Source: CAZSMC01 sp964607755
Lineage (GTDB): Bacteria; Zhuqueibacterota; Zhuqueibacteria; Residuimicrobiales; Krinioviventaceae
Assembly (NCBI GenBank): GCA_964607755.1
Contig: CAZSMC010000017.1
Coordinates: 1-64,000, forward strand
Direction: 5' to 3'
Length of the DNA: 64,000 nucleotides
Made by a program: the position numbers and the translations under genes. The notes beneath the pieces were generated by a model, which ran no database searches, was not told where the DNA came from, and saw only the letters and a list, made by a program, of their open reading frames with translations. This document shows, piece after piece, positions 46,212-54,279 of this stretch. Each line of letters starts with the position of its first letter. Within the stretch, counting starts at the first letter, position 1.

Positions 46212-46265
46212 TTCTACAGCTAGGTGTCCAGTCTGGTGAAAAGAGAGAAGACGCAAATCGAGGCA

Positions 46266-46584
46266 GGCGTTTGCCAACTGGGTAGATCTACTGTAGGTAA
46301 CCGCTTTGTTCAACAAGCCATTTCGCAGGTTCTAATGAGACACTATGAGCCGATATTTTCAGCGTCAGGCTATATATTCCGGCTGGCCCGTAACGTCCAC
46401 CACGCGGGGAGATAGGCAGATAGCAATGCTGCTACGGGATATAGAAAAGAGTTAGATCCAGATATTTTTTCGGCCGGGTGAATCACAACCGTTTGCCTGG
46501 ATTGATGAGAATCCAGATCCCAGCAACGTGCTGTTGAGACTCGTCGGAAATTTTTTCAACGAAATAGAAAGTGGAGGTCTTATG
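46266..46584 (+). pseudogene. Relic of a group II intron reverse transcriptase (maturase)
   Basis: Three reading frames together spell the middle of a group II intron-encoded RT. The first part gives QLGRSTVGNRFVQQAIS...EPIFSASGYIFRLARNVHHA, matching the family's 'R-P-L-G-I-P-T-V-x-D-R-x-V-Q-Q-A...EPxFSExSYGFRPGRSAHxA'. A shifted frame then reads ELDPDIF and, after another shift, FFGRVNHNRL, the equivalent of 'DLEKFFDRVNHDRL'. A third frame gives VLLRLVGNFFNEIESGGL, the 'RVLRLIxRFLxAGIMExG' helix. There are stops and frameshifts throughout. The last frame runs directly into the next gene without a stop. No intron RNA domains (V/VI) are visible, so only a fragment of the element is left. Confidence 0.82.
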
Positions 46585-47535
46585 AAAACCGAATTGCCAG
46601 ATATTGGAAAAGTTTCATCGGAGATTTTCGATGAAGTGATTTTGCCACATTTGGGTAGAAAAAGACCGGAAGTTATTGTTGGTCCACAACATGGCGTGGA
46701 TGTCGGCGTGGTGGATTTGGGCAACGGACAGGTCATGGTTTCCACTACCGACCCGGTTTTTGTGGTGCCGGCGTATGGCTGGGAGCGGTCTGGATGGTTT
46801 GCTGTTCATATTTTGGCATCCGATGCGGCTACTTCCGGGCTTCAGCCCAATTATATTACCATAGATTTAAATTTACCCTTGTCTATAAAAAGAGAAGAAC
46901 TGGAGGAATTGTGGAACGTCATGCACCGGGAATGCGATAAAATCGGCATGTCGATCATAACCGGGCATACCGGACGCTATCAGGGATGCGACTATCCAAT
47001 GATTGGCGGTGCAACGGCTTTCTGTGTGGGGCCCAGAGATAAATATGTTACACCCAACATGGCAAAAGTTGGCGATTCCATCATCATAACCAAAGGTGCT
47101 GCTATTGAAGCTACCGGATTATTTGGAGTCACTTTCCCGCAAAAAGTTGCTGAACGATACGGAGAGCAGGTGGCAAAAGAGGCAGAAGATATTTTCTGGA
47201 AGATGACGGTTGTGGAAGATGCGCTCACTGCTGCATTGGTCGGTGTGCGCGATAATGGGGTGACTGCCATGCACGATGCCACGGAGTGTGGAATCTGGGG
47301 TGGATTGCAAGAGCTGGCACAGGCATCAAAAGTTGGGATGACGGTGGACAAGGAGAAAATTATTGTGAAAAATGCTGTTCAAAAGGTCTGTGAAATGTAT
47401 GAAATCGATCATTCCAATGTAAGACAGGTAGTAAATGCCGGTGCGGAAACGGTGGCAGTGATTTCTGCGGTAGTTTCGGCAGAAAATATTACAAAGGCTG
47501 TGAGTCGTTTGAAAAACATTTTAATTACTGAATAG
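46582..47535 (+). CDS. AIR-synthase-family protein with a ThiE-like C-terminal tail (chimera)
   Basis: 317 residues from the ATG at 46582, which has GGAGG 7 bases upstream; that site lies within the reverse-transcriptase relic. Residues 1 to about 275 are an AIR-synthase-related ATP-binding protein (PurM/HypE/ThiL fold: VGPQHGVDVGVVDLGNG, STTDPVFVVP, GATAFCVGPRDKYV, AMHDATECGIWGGLQEL). The last 45 residues switch abruptly to the C-terminus of thiamine-phosphate synthase ThiE (NVRQVVNAGAETVAVISAVVSA..., the 'NVxxVxxAGAxGVAVISAI' strand-helix). An AIR-family protein would continue with 'YxSISEGTLI'-type sequence here. I read this as an in-frame deletion joining the 5' part of one gene to the 3' end of thiE. 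It may be produced but is unlikely to have ThiE activity. Confidence 0.8.
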   Translation: MKTELPDIGKVSSEIFDEVILPHLGRKRPEVIVGPQHGVDVGVVDLGNGQVMVSTTDPVFVVPAYGWERSGWFAVHILASDAATSGLQPNYITIDLNLPLSIKREELEELWNVMHRECDKIGMSIITGHTGRYQGCDYPMIGGATAFCVGPRDKYVTPNMAKVGDSIIITKGAAIEATGLFGVTFPQKVAERYGEQVAKEAEDIFWKMTVVEDALTAALVGVRDNGVTAMHDATECGIWGGLQELAQASKVGMTVDKEKIIVKNAVQKVCEMYEIDHSNVRQVVNAGAETVAVISAVVSAENITKAVSRLKNILITE

Positions 47536-47543
47536 GAAAATAG

Positions 47544-47732
47544 ATGAAACAAACTGTTGCACATTTCGGGGAATTTTCACTGATCGAGCGCATTAAATTT
47601 CTGCTGCCACAAAGTGACCATCCGGAGGTGCTTGTTAACATTGGAGATGATACGGCTGTTATTGAAAAGATTCAGCCATATTCTGACATGACTGCTGTCC
47701 AACTGGCGTTACCGGGATCCAGGCTGATCTGA
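47544..47732 (+). pseudogene. ThiL N-terminal fragment
   Basis: 62 codons. The first 43 residues match the beginning of thiamine-monophosphate kinase (FGEFSLIERIKFLLPQSDHP, then VNIGDDTAVIE, the metal/ATP-binding start). After that the frame continues for 19 unrelated codons and stops at 47730-47732. The ThiL core of roughly 280 residues is missing. The following bases belong to thiD in another frame. The start lies 8 bases after the chimera stop, as expected of a thiE-thiL pair. Confidence 0.78.
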
Positions 47733-47740
47733 AAACTTTT

Positions 47741-48463
47741 ATGGCGTTTGGGGTTTACGGAATGTCTGCCATTACCGCCTTAACGGCTCAAAATACAGTT
47801 GGAGTTCAGGGAATTTACGCGGTGTCGCCGGAATTCGTTACCGAACAGATTAAAAGCATCATGACAGATATTGGTACAGATGCAGCAAAGACCGGAATGC
47901 TGGCAAATGAACAGATTGTGAAAGCGGTTGTGGAAGCTGTGAAAAAATTTAACATCCCCAATTTGGTTGTGGATCCGGTGATGGTGGCGAAAAGCGGTGA
48001 TCCGCTTTTATCGGAAACAGCCCAAAGCGTGATTAAAGATCAACTGATCCCGCTGGCAACCGTGATAACCCCCAATGTTTTCGAAGATGAAACCATGCTG
48101 AACAAAAAGATTGAATCTCTGGATGATATGAAAGAAGCGGCGGTTGAACTCAAAAAAATCGGATGCACATGGGTGGTTTTGAAAGAGGGACATATACAAA
48201 AAGGACCGGAAGCCATTGATGTAGTGTATGATGGACAGGAATTTCAACTGCTGAAATCGGAGCGATTTAAAAGTAAAAATACCCACGGCACCGGCTGTAC
48301 ATTCGCTTCCGCTATTGCAGCAGGATTTGCCAAAGGAATGGCACCCTTGCAGGCGATTCAAAGGGCAAAGAGTTACATCACTGAAGCAATCCGGGAAGGA
48401 ATTCCGATTGACAGTGGTCACGGACCAACCAATCATTTTGTGGGCACGCAAACCCGCTGGTGA
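47741..48463 (+). pseudogene. ThiD, hydroxymethylpyrimidine kinase lacking its N-terminus
   Basis: 240 residues from the first ATG. The sequence is clearly ThiD (AITALTAQNTVGVQGIYAVSP, KTGMLANEQIV, VVDPVMVAKSGDPLL, TPNVFEDETML, THGTGCTFASAIAAGFAKG with the catalytic Cys/Asp-region motif GTGCT). In the same frame upstream the family sequence PTGVTGIQADLKTFMAFG begins at about 47699, but there is a TGA at 47684-47686 and no start, so the opening 'TIAGSD' phosphate/HMP-binding strand is lost. The product, if made from 47741, lacks about 25 residues and is probably inactive. It follows the ThiL fragment, which overlaps in another frame. Confidence 0.8.
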
Positions 48464-48552
48464 AAATTGTTAAATTATCCGAAAGCTGAAAAGGCTTCAG
48501 GGAAGCAGCTTCTGATCTATGCAATGCTTGCAGTGTCTCTATTAAGTAAAAC

Positions 48553-48600
48553 CCGGACAGGACGAGTCAATGAATAACACGACCGGGCAACTTTTTTTGA
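48553..48600. terminator. Possible terminator between convergent thiD and bactofilin genes
   Basis: CCCGG near 48552 and CCGGG near 48590 can pair. A run of seven T follows on the plus strand and GTTTTA follows on the minus strand. The stem is short and the loop long, so confidence is limited. Confidence 0.42.
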
Positions 48601-48608
48601 CAGTTTAG

Positions 48609-48992
48609 CTATTGGGAGTTTTCCGTGCCAGCAGGCTTTACAATATTCTTGTTTTTAGACATTGAGCATTTTCCATCAAAAGAGGCACCCTCGTCAATGA
48701 CAAGCAAACGGGTTGTCAATTCACCGTCGAATACAGCCTGGTTTTCCAGCACAGTCCGGCCCTCCACTTTGACATTCCCGGACAAGCTGCCGCCGACGAT
48801 AAGTTTTTGCGCGGAAACATTACCGGTTACCTTGCCATCTTTGCCTATAATTAATGATTCCGAAGTTTCCACGTCTCCGTTAATAGTGCCGTCAACTCTT
48901 ATTGTTTGTTTTACTTTGAGATTGCCTTCAAAAAAGGAATCTTTTCCAACTATGGTGTTAAGTTCACCTGTACGTTCACTGTTGTTCTTCAT
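48609..48992 (-). CDS. Bactofilin
   Basis: 127 residues. The repeated short strands (KQTIRVDGTINGDVETSESLIIGK, GKVTGNVSAQKLIVGGSLSG, VKVEGRTVLENQAVFDGELT) are the right-handed beta-helix of bactofilins, which polymerise into filaments without nucleotide. Short polar tails flank it. Bactofilins next to M23 peptidases shape cells (CcmA, BacA systems), and in Myxococcus they also position the ParABS machinery. Here M23, parB and parA genes lie directly upstream on the same strand. Confidence 0.94.
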   Translation of the reverse strand: MKNNSERTGELNTIVGKDSFFEGNLKVKQTIRVDGTINGDVETSESLIIGKDGKVTGNVSAQKLIVGGSLSGNVKVEGRTVLENQAVFDGELTTRLLVIDEGASFDGKCSMSKNKNIVKPAGTENSQ

Positions 48993-49013
48993 GTCGTTAT
49001 CCAGTCCATTTTA

Positions 49014-49922
49014 TCAATCGTTGGTTGAATTCTCCAAATCAGAAAATGCCAGAATATATTGTTTGGGATCAAGCGCTTCGCCGTCTTTCCATATTTCAAA
49101 ATGGAGATGAGGGGCGGAGCTAATGCCGGTTGATCCCAGCAAAGAAATAGAGTCTCCTTTTTTCACGAAAGCGCCACGTTTTACCAGGCTTACCTGGTTG
49201 TGGCCGTAATACGTATAGAACCCGTTGCCATGATACAGGATGATTAAAATTCCCAGGTCATAGGTCCATCCGGAGAAAAGAACAACGCCATCGGCAGCGG
49301 CTTTAACAATTGTTCCGCGTTCTGCCGCGATATCCACACCCCGGTGCTGCTGCTCATCCTGGTACGTAGTGTGCGAAAAATCACGAGTAAAAACGCCATT
49401 GACCGGCAAGAGCGTTGGCACACTGCGCTCAAAGTCGTGAATAGTAGTTTCCGTTTCTTTGAGAAAATACAACTTTTTCCGTGCCAGTGTCTTTAATTCA
49501 TTTTGATCCAGACTGATATCCCGCGAATGAGGTGAGGCATCCAGCGGCATTACTGGTTCGTTGTCATCAATCAATCTGGTAGAATTAAACTTGCCACCCA
49601 TTGCACCAAGACCAAGTGCAGAGCCTAATTGATTTTGAAAATTTTCCAATCCTTCGAATTCGTTCATCAATTCGTTAATGCGCTCATTGTTCTCTTCCAG
49701 TTGCCGGTTAATAACAAGCAATTGTTCATGTTTTTGGTTCAACCGGAAATACAAATAATAAAACACAACACCGGCAAGTAGGTGCAAACAAAGAACGAAT
49801 CCAATGAGTTTGTAAATCCTTATTTGGCGGTTGGTAAAACTAAAGGATTTGGGCTCATCGTGATCATCAGGCACAATTAAAACTTTGGTACTTTTTCTAT
49901 GGTTACGGCGTGTAATAGACAT
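49014..49922 (-). CDS. M23 (LytM-type) peptidase with N-terminal membrane anchor
   Basis: 302 residues. A short basic N-terminus and a transmembrane helix (LIGFVLCLHLLAGVVFYYLYF, about 38-58) lead to a coiled coil (LINRQLEENNERINELMNEFEG) and a LytM domain with HRGVDIA, YYGHNQ and HLHFEIW, which supply the zinc ligands and catalytic histidine. It probably trims peptidoglycan at sites set by bactofilin. I use the ATG at 49922, directly after the parB stop; a GTG at 49931 would overlap it. Confidence 0.92.
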   Translation of the reverse strand: MSITRRNHRKSTKVLIVPDDHDEPKSFSFTNRQIRIYKLIGFVLCLHLLAGVVFYYLYFRLNQKHEQLLVINRQLEENNERINELMNEFEGLENFQNQLGSALGLGAMGGKFNSTRLIDDNEPVMPLDASPHSRDISLDQNELKTLARKKLYFLKETETTIHDFERSVPTLLPVNGVFTRDFSHTTYQDEQQHRGVDIAAERGTIVKAAADGVVLFSGWTYDLGILIILYHGNGFYTYYGHNQVSLVKRGAFVKKGDSISLLGSTGISSAPHLHFEIWKDGEALDPKQYILAFSDLENSTND

Positions 49923-49923
49923 A

Positions 49924-50787
49924 TTAATCACTACTTAATAAAATTGACAAGAGTCGTTCTAATTCTTGATCGTTATAATAACTTATTTCTATCATGCCAC
50001 CTTTTTGCTTTGACTTTATAGCTACTTTGGTGGCAAGGTGAGTCCGCAGTTTATTTTCAGCATCTTCAATGAAAGGTGGTGGCGGTTTTGGGATATTTGA
50101 TGACTGCTCTTTGTTGTTGAGTTTTTTTACTGCTTTTTCAACCTGCCTTACGGACCATTTATTTTTTACGGTTTTATTCCAAATCTCCAGTTGATCTTCG
50201 GCGTTTTCTATCGACAATAAAGCTCTGGCATGGCCCATAGATATTTCGTTGCTTTGGGCGCTTTGCTGAATGCGCCGGGGCAGTTTTAAAAGCCGTAGAA
50301 AATTTGCCACAGTCGCACGATCTTTACCCACCTTGTGGGCAACTTGTTCTTGTGTCAAATGGCATTCCTCAATCAAACGTCTGTAACCGTTGGCAACATC
50401 GATGGGATTCAAATCCTCCCGGTGAATATTCTCAATGATGGACAGCTCCATCATTTCCTCATCGCTATCGACCTGGAGAATAAAAGCCGGTATTTCATCG
50501 AGCCCCAACATTTGAACACTGCGCAGCCGGCGCTCACCTGCTATTATCTGGTATCCATTCGCCCGCCGTCGTACTGTGATTGGCTGGACAACTCCTTTTT
50601 CCGCTATTGACCGTGCCAGTTCTTCGAGCTTGTCTTCATCGAACTTTTCTCTGGGCTGGAATGGATTCGGTGAAATGAGGTCAACGGATATGAAATTGAC
50701 CGCTTCAGGAATATCCGCCTGCTTTTCATCAGGAACGTCAGGCAGAAGAGCGGATAATCCTTTACCCAACGCTTTCCTGGTTGTCAT
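49924..50787 (-). CDS. parB: Chromosome-partitioning protein ParB
   Basis: 287 residues. The N-terminal ParB/Srx-like CTP-binding domain has ISPNPFQPREKFDEDKLEELA and GERRLRSVQMLG. The central HTH domain has LTQEQVAHKVGKDRATVANFLRLL, and the C-terminal dimerisation domain is present. The ATG at 50787 is preferred over the TTG at 50796 because GGAGGAG stands 8-10 bases before it. It overlaps the parA end by 26 bases. No perfect parS (TGTTTCACGTGAAACA) is visible in the window. Confidence 0.96.
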   Translation of the reverse strand: MTTRKALGKGLSALLPDVPDEKQADIPEAVNFISVDLISPNPFQPREKFDEDKLEELARSIAEKGVVQPITVRRRANGYQIIAGERRLRSVQMLGLDEIPAFILQVDSDEEMMELSIIENIHREDLNPIDVANGYRRLIEECHLTQEQVAHKVGKDRATVANFLRLLKLPRRIQQSAQSNEISMGHARALLSIENAEDQLEIWNKTVKNKWSVRQVEKAVKKLNNKEQSSNIPKPPPPFIEDAENKLRTHLATKVAIKSKQKGGMIEISYYNDQELERLLSILLSSD

Positions 50788-51541
50788 TTTTAGCAATCTC
50801 CTCCGCCAGGTTCATATAATTCTCTGTGCCTTTTGATACTGCGTCGTACAGAATAATCGGCTTGCCAAAGCTGGGAGCCTCGCTAAGTCGTACGTTACGC
50901 GTTATCACCGTATCAAACACCCGGCCATCAAAATATTTACGGACATCCTGCATTACCTGGCGCGAAAGGTTCAACCGGGCATCGTACATGGTCAACAGCA
51001 CACCTTCGATTTTCAGCTTTTTATTCAAATTTTTTTGTACTAACCGAATGGTGTTCAATAGCTGGCCCAGCCCTTCCAACGCGTAGTATTCACATTGAAT
51101 GGGCATAAGAACGGAATTGGCAGCAGTTAAAGCGTTGATTGTAAGCAACCCAAGTGAAGGCGGACAATCAATAATCACATACTTGAACTCTTTATGAATA
51201 TTTTCCAACGCGCGGGCAAGCTTGTATTCTCGCGAAATCGATGAAACCAATTCCACTTCCGCACCAACAAGATTAATCGAAGAAGGCAACAGCTTGAGAT
51301 ACTCTAAATCCGTGTCGATTATGATATTCGATGGATCCTCTTCATTGATGAGAACATCGTAAACAGTACGCTCTAATTTTTTTGTGTCCACACCCAGACC
51401 ACTACAGCTATTGGCCTGTGGGTCCATATCAACCAGTAATGTGGGATATTCTGCCACTGCAAAGCAAGCAGACAAATTAACTGCTGTGGTGGTTTTTCCC
51501 ACACCGCCTTTTTGATTTGCTATCGATATAATTTTGCCCAT
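50762..51541 (-). CDS. parA: Chromosome-partitioning ATPase ParA
   Basis: 259 residues of the Walker-type MinD/ParA family. The deviant Walker A KGGVGKTTTAVNLS, the A' motif DMDPQANSCSGLG and the B motif VIIDCPPSLGLLTINAL are all present. ParA moves ParB-parS complexes. First gene of the parA-parB-M23-bactofilin run. Confidence 0.97.
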   Translation of the reverse strand: MGKIISIANQKGGVGKTTTAVNLSACFAVAEYPTLLVDMDPQANSCSGLGVDTKKLERTVYDVLINEEDPSNIIIDTDLEYLKLLPSSINLVGAEVELVSSISREYKLARALENIHKEFKYVIIDCPPSLGLLTINALTAANSVLMPIQCEYYALEGLGQLLNTIRLVQKNLNKKLKIEGVLLTMYDARLNLSRQVMQDVRKYFDGRVFDTVITRNVRLSEAPSFGKPIILYDAVSKGTENYMNLAEEIAKNDNQESVG

Positions 51542-52155
51542 CCGGGCTCTCCTCCCATTGTTTTACAATCAGATAATATAAATTTTCTACGTTTTAAAAT
51601 CAACAAAAAGTTCAGCGATCCTGAAATACAGAACCCTAATATGATAATTTTCCGAGCCATTTCCTTAAAACGGACCATCAGCAAACAAGCGAGTGTATTT
51701 GAAAGTCAGTTGAATTGATATCAGGATCATTTTTCCTTACAAATTCGGGAAACCCGTTTTTGCCGGTTTTTTTAGTTTGTCTAGCGGCATTCCGGTTTTT
51801 AGTTTTTTTAAGTAAACTTGTCATATTTGGTAAAAGATGAATAATCTTATCGGTCCATGTTTATTCGGATGACGCCAATTGCACAAATAGGAACGCAAAA
51901 CCATCTGCGCAAACGATAATTTGCGCTATTGTATCATGCACAAATTGTTCTCTGGTACAATATAATAATTTTACTCATAAAGATTAATAGCATATATATT
52001 GATAATTAACAACATTTTGAATTGATTAAAAGAAATTCTGTTGCCAATAGATTGGCACGCGAAAAAGAAATAAAAAGTGTTACGAGTAATTGACATTGAC
52101 AAACCTTTTGTCCCAATAGTCGATTCCTTTAATTTATTTTCCCCCGGAGATAAAA
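51542..52155. other. Intergenic region between divergent parA and the sugar-binding protein gene
   Basis: 614 bases, AT-rich, with no credible ORF. It carries the cluster of GCRCAAA sites listed separately and, on the plus strand, TATAAT at 51961-51966. Two TTGACA hexamers near 52090-52100 lack a good -10. The SBP start at 52156 has CGGAG 9 bases upstream. Confidence 0.6.
51881..51945. promoter_or_regulatory. Cluster of GCRCAAA half-sites around a perfect inverted repeat
   Basis: A perfect 7-bp inverted repeat GCGCAAA-cgataa-TTTGCGC lies at 51907-51926. It is flanked by GCACAAAT at 51881-51888 and again at 51938-51945. Spacing is 26 and 31 bases from repeat start to repeat start, close to whole helical turns. 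The right copy sits 16-23 bases before a TATAAT. This looks like an operator for one of the divergent units, more probably the sugar locus. The binding protein is unknown. Confidence 0.5.
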
Positions 52156-53412
52156 ATGAAAAAATATAGCAGGATAATTATCGTCACAGTTCTATTCTTA
52201 CTAGGCTGTGACAATAATGGTCCTGAATCAACCAACCGTACTACGATCACCTTTTGGCACAGTTTTGTATCATCAACTATTCCTTCCTGGGACAAACTGG
52301 TCGAAAAATTTGAAACTGAGCATCCGGATATTCACATTAATTCTCAATACATTCCAACTGGCGATGCTTTGATTCAAAAATTAATAACTGCCATTCAAAG
52401 CAAAACAGCACCTGACATTTCCTGGATTCACGCCGATTATCTCGGGGATCTGGTAAATGCAAATGCTATTTATAAAATGAGTGAATTCATCAAAGGAGAA
52501 AACGGACTCCCTGATAGCGTTATTCAGGATATTTATCCGGCTCTCCTGAAATATTCTTCCTGGCAGGATACATTGTACAGCTTGCCCATGGAGGCAACTA
52601 ATCTCGGCCTTGTTTACAACAAAGAGCATTTTCGTCAAGCCGGTCTGGATGCAGATAAACCGCCAAAAGATTGGGATGAACTGAAAAGCTTTGCCAGGAA
52701 ACTTACTATCGACAAAGATGGTGATGGTAAAAATGATCAATTGGGATTTTTTACTCCTATTTATCCGGCATCAGGCCCACTCAATGGATGGATGGTTTGG
52801 CAATGGATGCCGTTTATTTGGCAGGCAGGCGGCTATCTCATTAATGAAGAACAAACACGCGTTCTTTTCAATTCAGAACCTGGCGTTCAGGCGTTGACAT
52901 TTTGGAAAGATTTATATACCGCAGTAAAAATGAGCACTTTTACCACAGATTATGATGTCGCCTTTGCAGCGGGCCGCATATCTATGGCAATGGACGGTCC
53001 CTGGAACCTACCCAGATTTAAAGACTTGTTAAAAAATATTGACTGGGCAGTTGCGCCGTTGCCTGAAGGGCCAGCCAAAAAAGCAACCGTCGCTGGCGGT
53101 GAATATTTAGCTATTTTTAAACAGAGCAAAAATCCACAAGCTGCGTGGGCCTTTTTGAAATGGATGATCCGTCCGGATGTTCAGGCATTCTGGTCTATGA
53201 ACTCATGCTACCTTCCTGTGCGTCATGCTACGACAGAACTTGAAGAATATCAGGATTTCTTGACTCAAAATCCGAATATGAAAGTCTATGTCGATCAGAT
53301 GGAATATGCTCAGGTACAACGGTCTATTGACTTTCATACCCTTGGGATATTCCGAAACCTTGCAGAAGCATTGGAAAAAGCCACATTAGAGGTATCACGT
53401 TGTCAGGATTGA
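52156..53412 (+). CDS. ABC-type sugar solute-binding lipoprotein, C-terminus truncated
   Basis: 418 residues of extracellular solute-binding family 1. The signal peptide ends in the lipobox LLGC (about residues 15-18), so it is a lipoprotein. The mature start RTTITFWHSF and later WIHADYLGDL, MEATNLGLVYNKE and MAMDGPWNLPRF are typical of maltose/oligosaccharide-binding proteins. The end is abrupt: after AEALEKATL the frame reads EVSRCQD and stops, whereas the second SBP in the window continues for about 25 residues (GDVDVKTALDEAAR...). The permease genes that should follow are absent. Sugar identity cannot be read, but the neighbours point to plant-type polysaccharides. Confidence 0.85.
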   Translation: MKKYSRIIIVTVLFLLGCDNNGPESTNRTTITFWHSFVSSTIPSWDKLVEKFETEHPDIHINSQYIPTGDALIQKLITAIQSKTAPDISWIHADYLGDLVNANAIYKMSEFIKGENGLPDSVIQDIYPALLKYSSWQDTLYSLPMEATNLGLVYNKEHFRQAGLDADKPPKDWDELKSFARKLTIDKDGDGKNDQLGFFTPIYPASGPLNGWMVWQWMPFIWQAGGYLINEEQTRVLFNSEPGVQALTFWKDLYTAVKMSTFTTDYDVAFAAGRISMAMDGPWNLPRFKDLLKNIDWAVAPLPEGPAKKATVAGGEYLAIFKQSKNPQAAWAFLKWMIRPDVQAFWSMNSCYLPVRHATTELEEYQDFLTQNPNMKVYVDQMEYAQVQRSIDFHTLGIFRNLAEALEKATLEVSRCQD

Positions 53413-53428
53413 AAGAATAATATGATAA

Positions 53429-53545
53429 AAACTATGTAACAGCTCAGCATTTACAGGTTCTGTTGTGGAAAATGACCGGATTGTTCTTAAAAATGTAGAA
53501 TTGGCGGGTGGTGATATTGCCATTTTTAAAATAATGCCGGAATAA
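53429..53545 (+). pseudogene. Orphan C-terminal fragment, beta-sandwich of a possible glycoside hydrolase
   Basis: Without a start codon, the frame from 53429 reads ...SSAFTGSVVENDRIV then LKNVELAGGDIAIFKIMPE and stops at 53543-53545. This is the style of the last strands of a C-terminal beta domain of glycoside hydrolases ('...v.l.ggdiaIfki'). It directly follows the truncated SBP gene, as if everything between, including the permeases and most of an enzyme gene, had been lost. Confidence 0.5.
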
Positions 53546-53584
53546 ATACTCGGAACGATTTAAAAATTTTAAAAAAGGTTAACA

Positions 53585-54259
53585 ATGAAAAGGTCAGAGA
53601 TAAATCAATTTCAAAGACAAGCTGTTGATTTCCTTACCGACAATAAATTTTATTTACCGCCCTGGGCCTTCTGGCGAAAAGAAGATTGGATCAGGAACCG
53701 GGATCGTGTAAAAGAAATAGTTGAAAACGGACTTGGCTGGGATGTGACCGATTTTGGCATGGGCGATTTTTATGCCAACGGCTTGCTGCTTTTTACCCTG
53801 CGAAACGGGCAGGTCGGTGATTCGAACGGAAAAAATTACGCCGAAAAAATCATGATCGTGCGGGACGAACAGGTTACGCCCTGGCATTTTCACTGGAGCA
53901 AAATGGAAGACATTATCAACCGGGGCGGCGGCCATCTGGTGATCGAATTGGCCAATGCCACGAAAGATGAAAAGCTGGCTGAAACCCCGGTCAAAATTCA
54001 GGTCGACGGGATAACGCGTCAGGTCAAAGCCGGGGGTAAAATTGTGCTCAAACCCGGTGAAAGTGTGACCCTGCCGCCGTATCTGTATCACAATTTTTAT
54101 GGTGAAAAAGGCAAAGGCTGGGTGCTCGTGGGTGAGGTCTCGCAGGTGAATGACGATCAAAAAGATAATCGTTTTTTACAGGAATTGCCGCGGTTCCCGC
54201 AAATTGACGAGGACGAGCCTGTGCTCTATTATCTGTGCAACGAATATCCGATCGAATAA
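53585..54259 (+). CDS. D-lyxose ketol-isomerase family protein (cupin)
   Basis: 224 residues. The cupin motif carries the metal ligands in VTPWHFHWSKMEDI and a later histidine in YLYHNFYGEKGKG. The N-terminal INQFQRQAVDFLTDNKFYLPPWAFW and overall length match D-lyxose isomerases, which interconvert D-lyxose and D-xylulose or D-mannose and D-fructose. It appears complete. It would connect pentoses from the locus to the pentose phosphate pathway (inference). Confidence 0.88.
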   Translation: MKRSEINQFQRQAVDFLTDNKFYLPPWAFWRKEDWIRNRDRVKEIVENGLGWDVTDFGMGDFYANGLLLFTLRNGQVGDSNGKNYAEKIMIVRDEQVTPWHFHWSKMEDIINRGGGHLVIELANATKDEKLAETPVKIQVDGITRQVKAGGKIVLKPGESVTLPPYLYHNFYGEKGKGWVLVGEVSQVNDDQKDNRFLQELPRFPQIDEDEPVLYYLCNEYPIE

Positions 54260-54279
54260 AAATATTTTGGAGTTTGATT

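Noticed and set aside
46212..46582. TPP riboswitch before the thi-gene fragments
   Set aside because: No CTGAGA / CCTGAT-type THI-box elements; the region is reverse-transcriptase relic instead.
49924..52155. parS site near parAB
   Set aside because: I found no TGTTTCACGTGAAACA or close variant around parAB; the GCRCAAA repeat is different.
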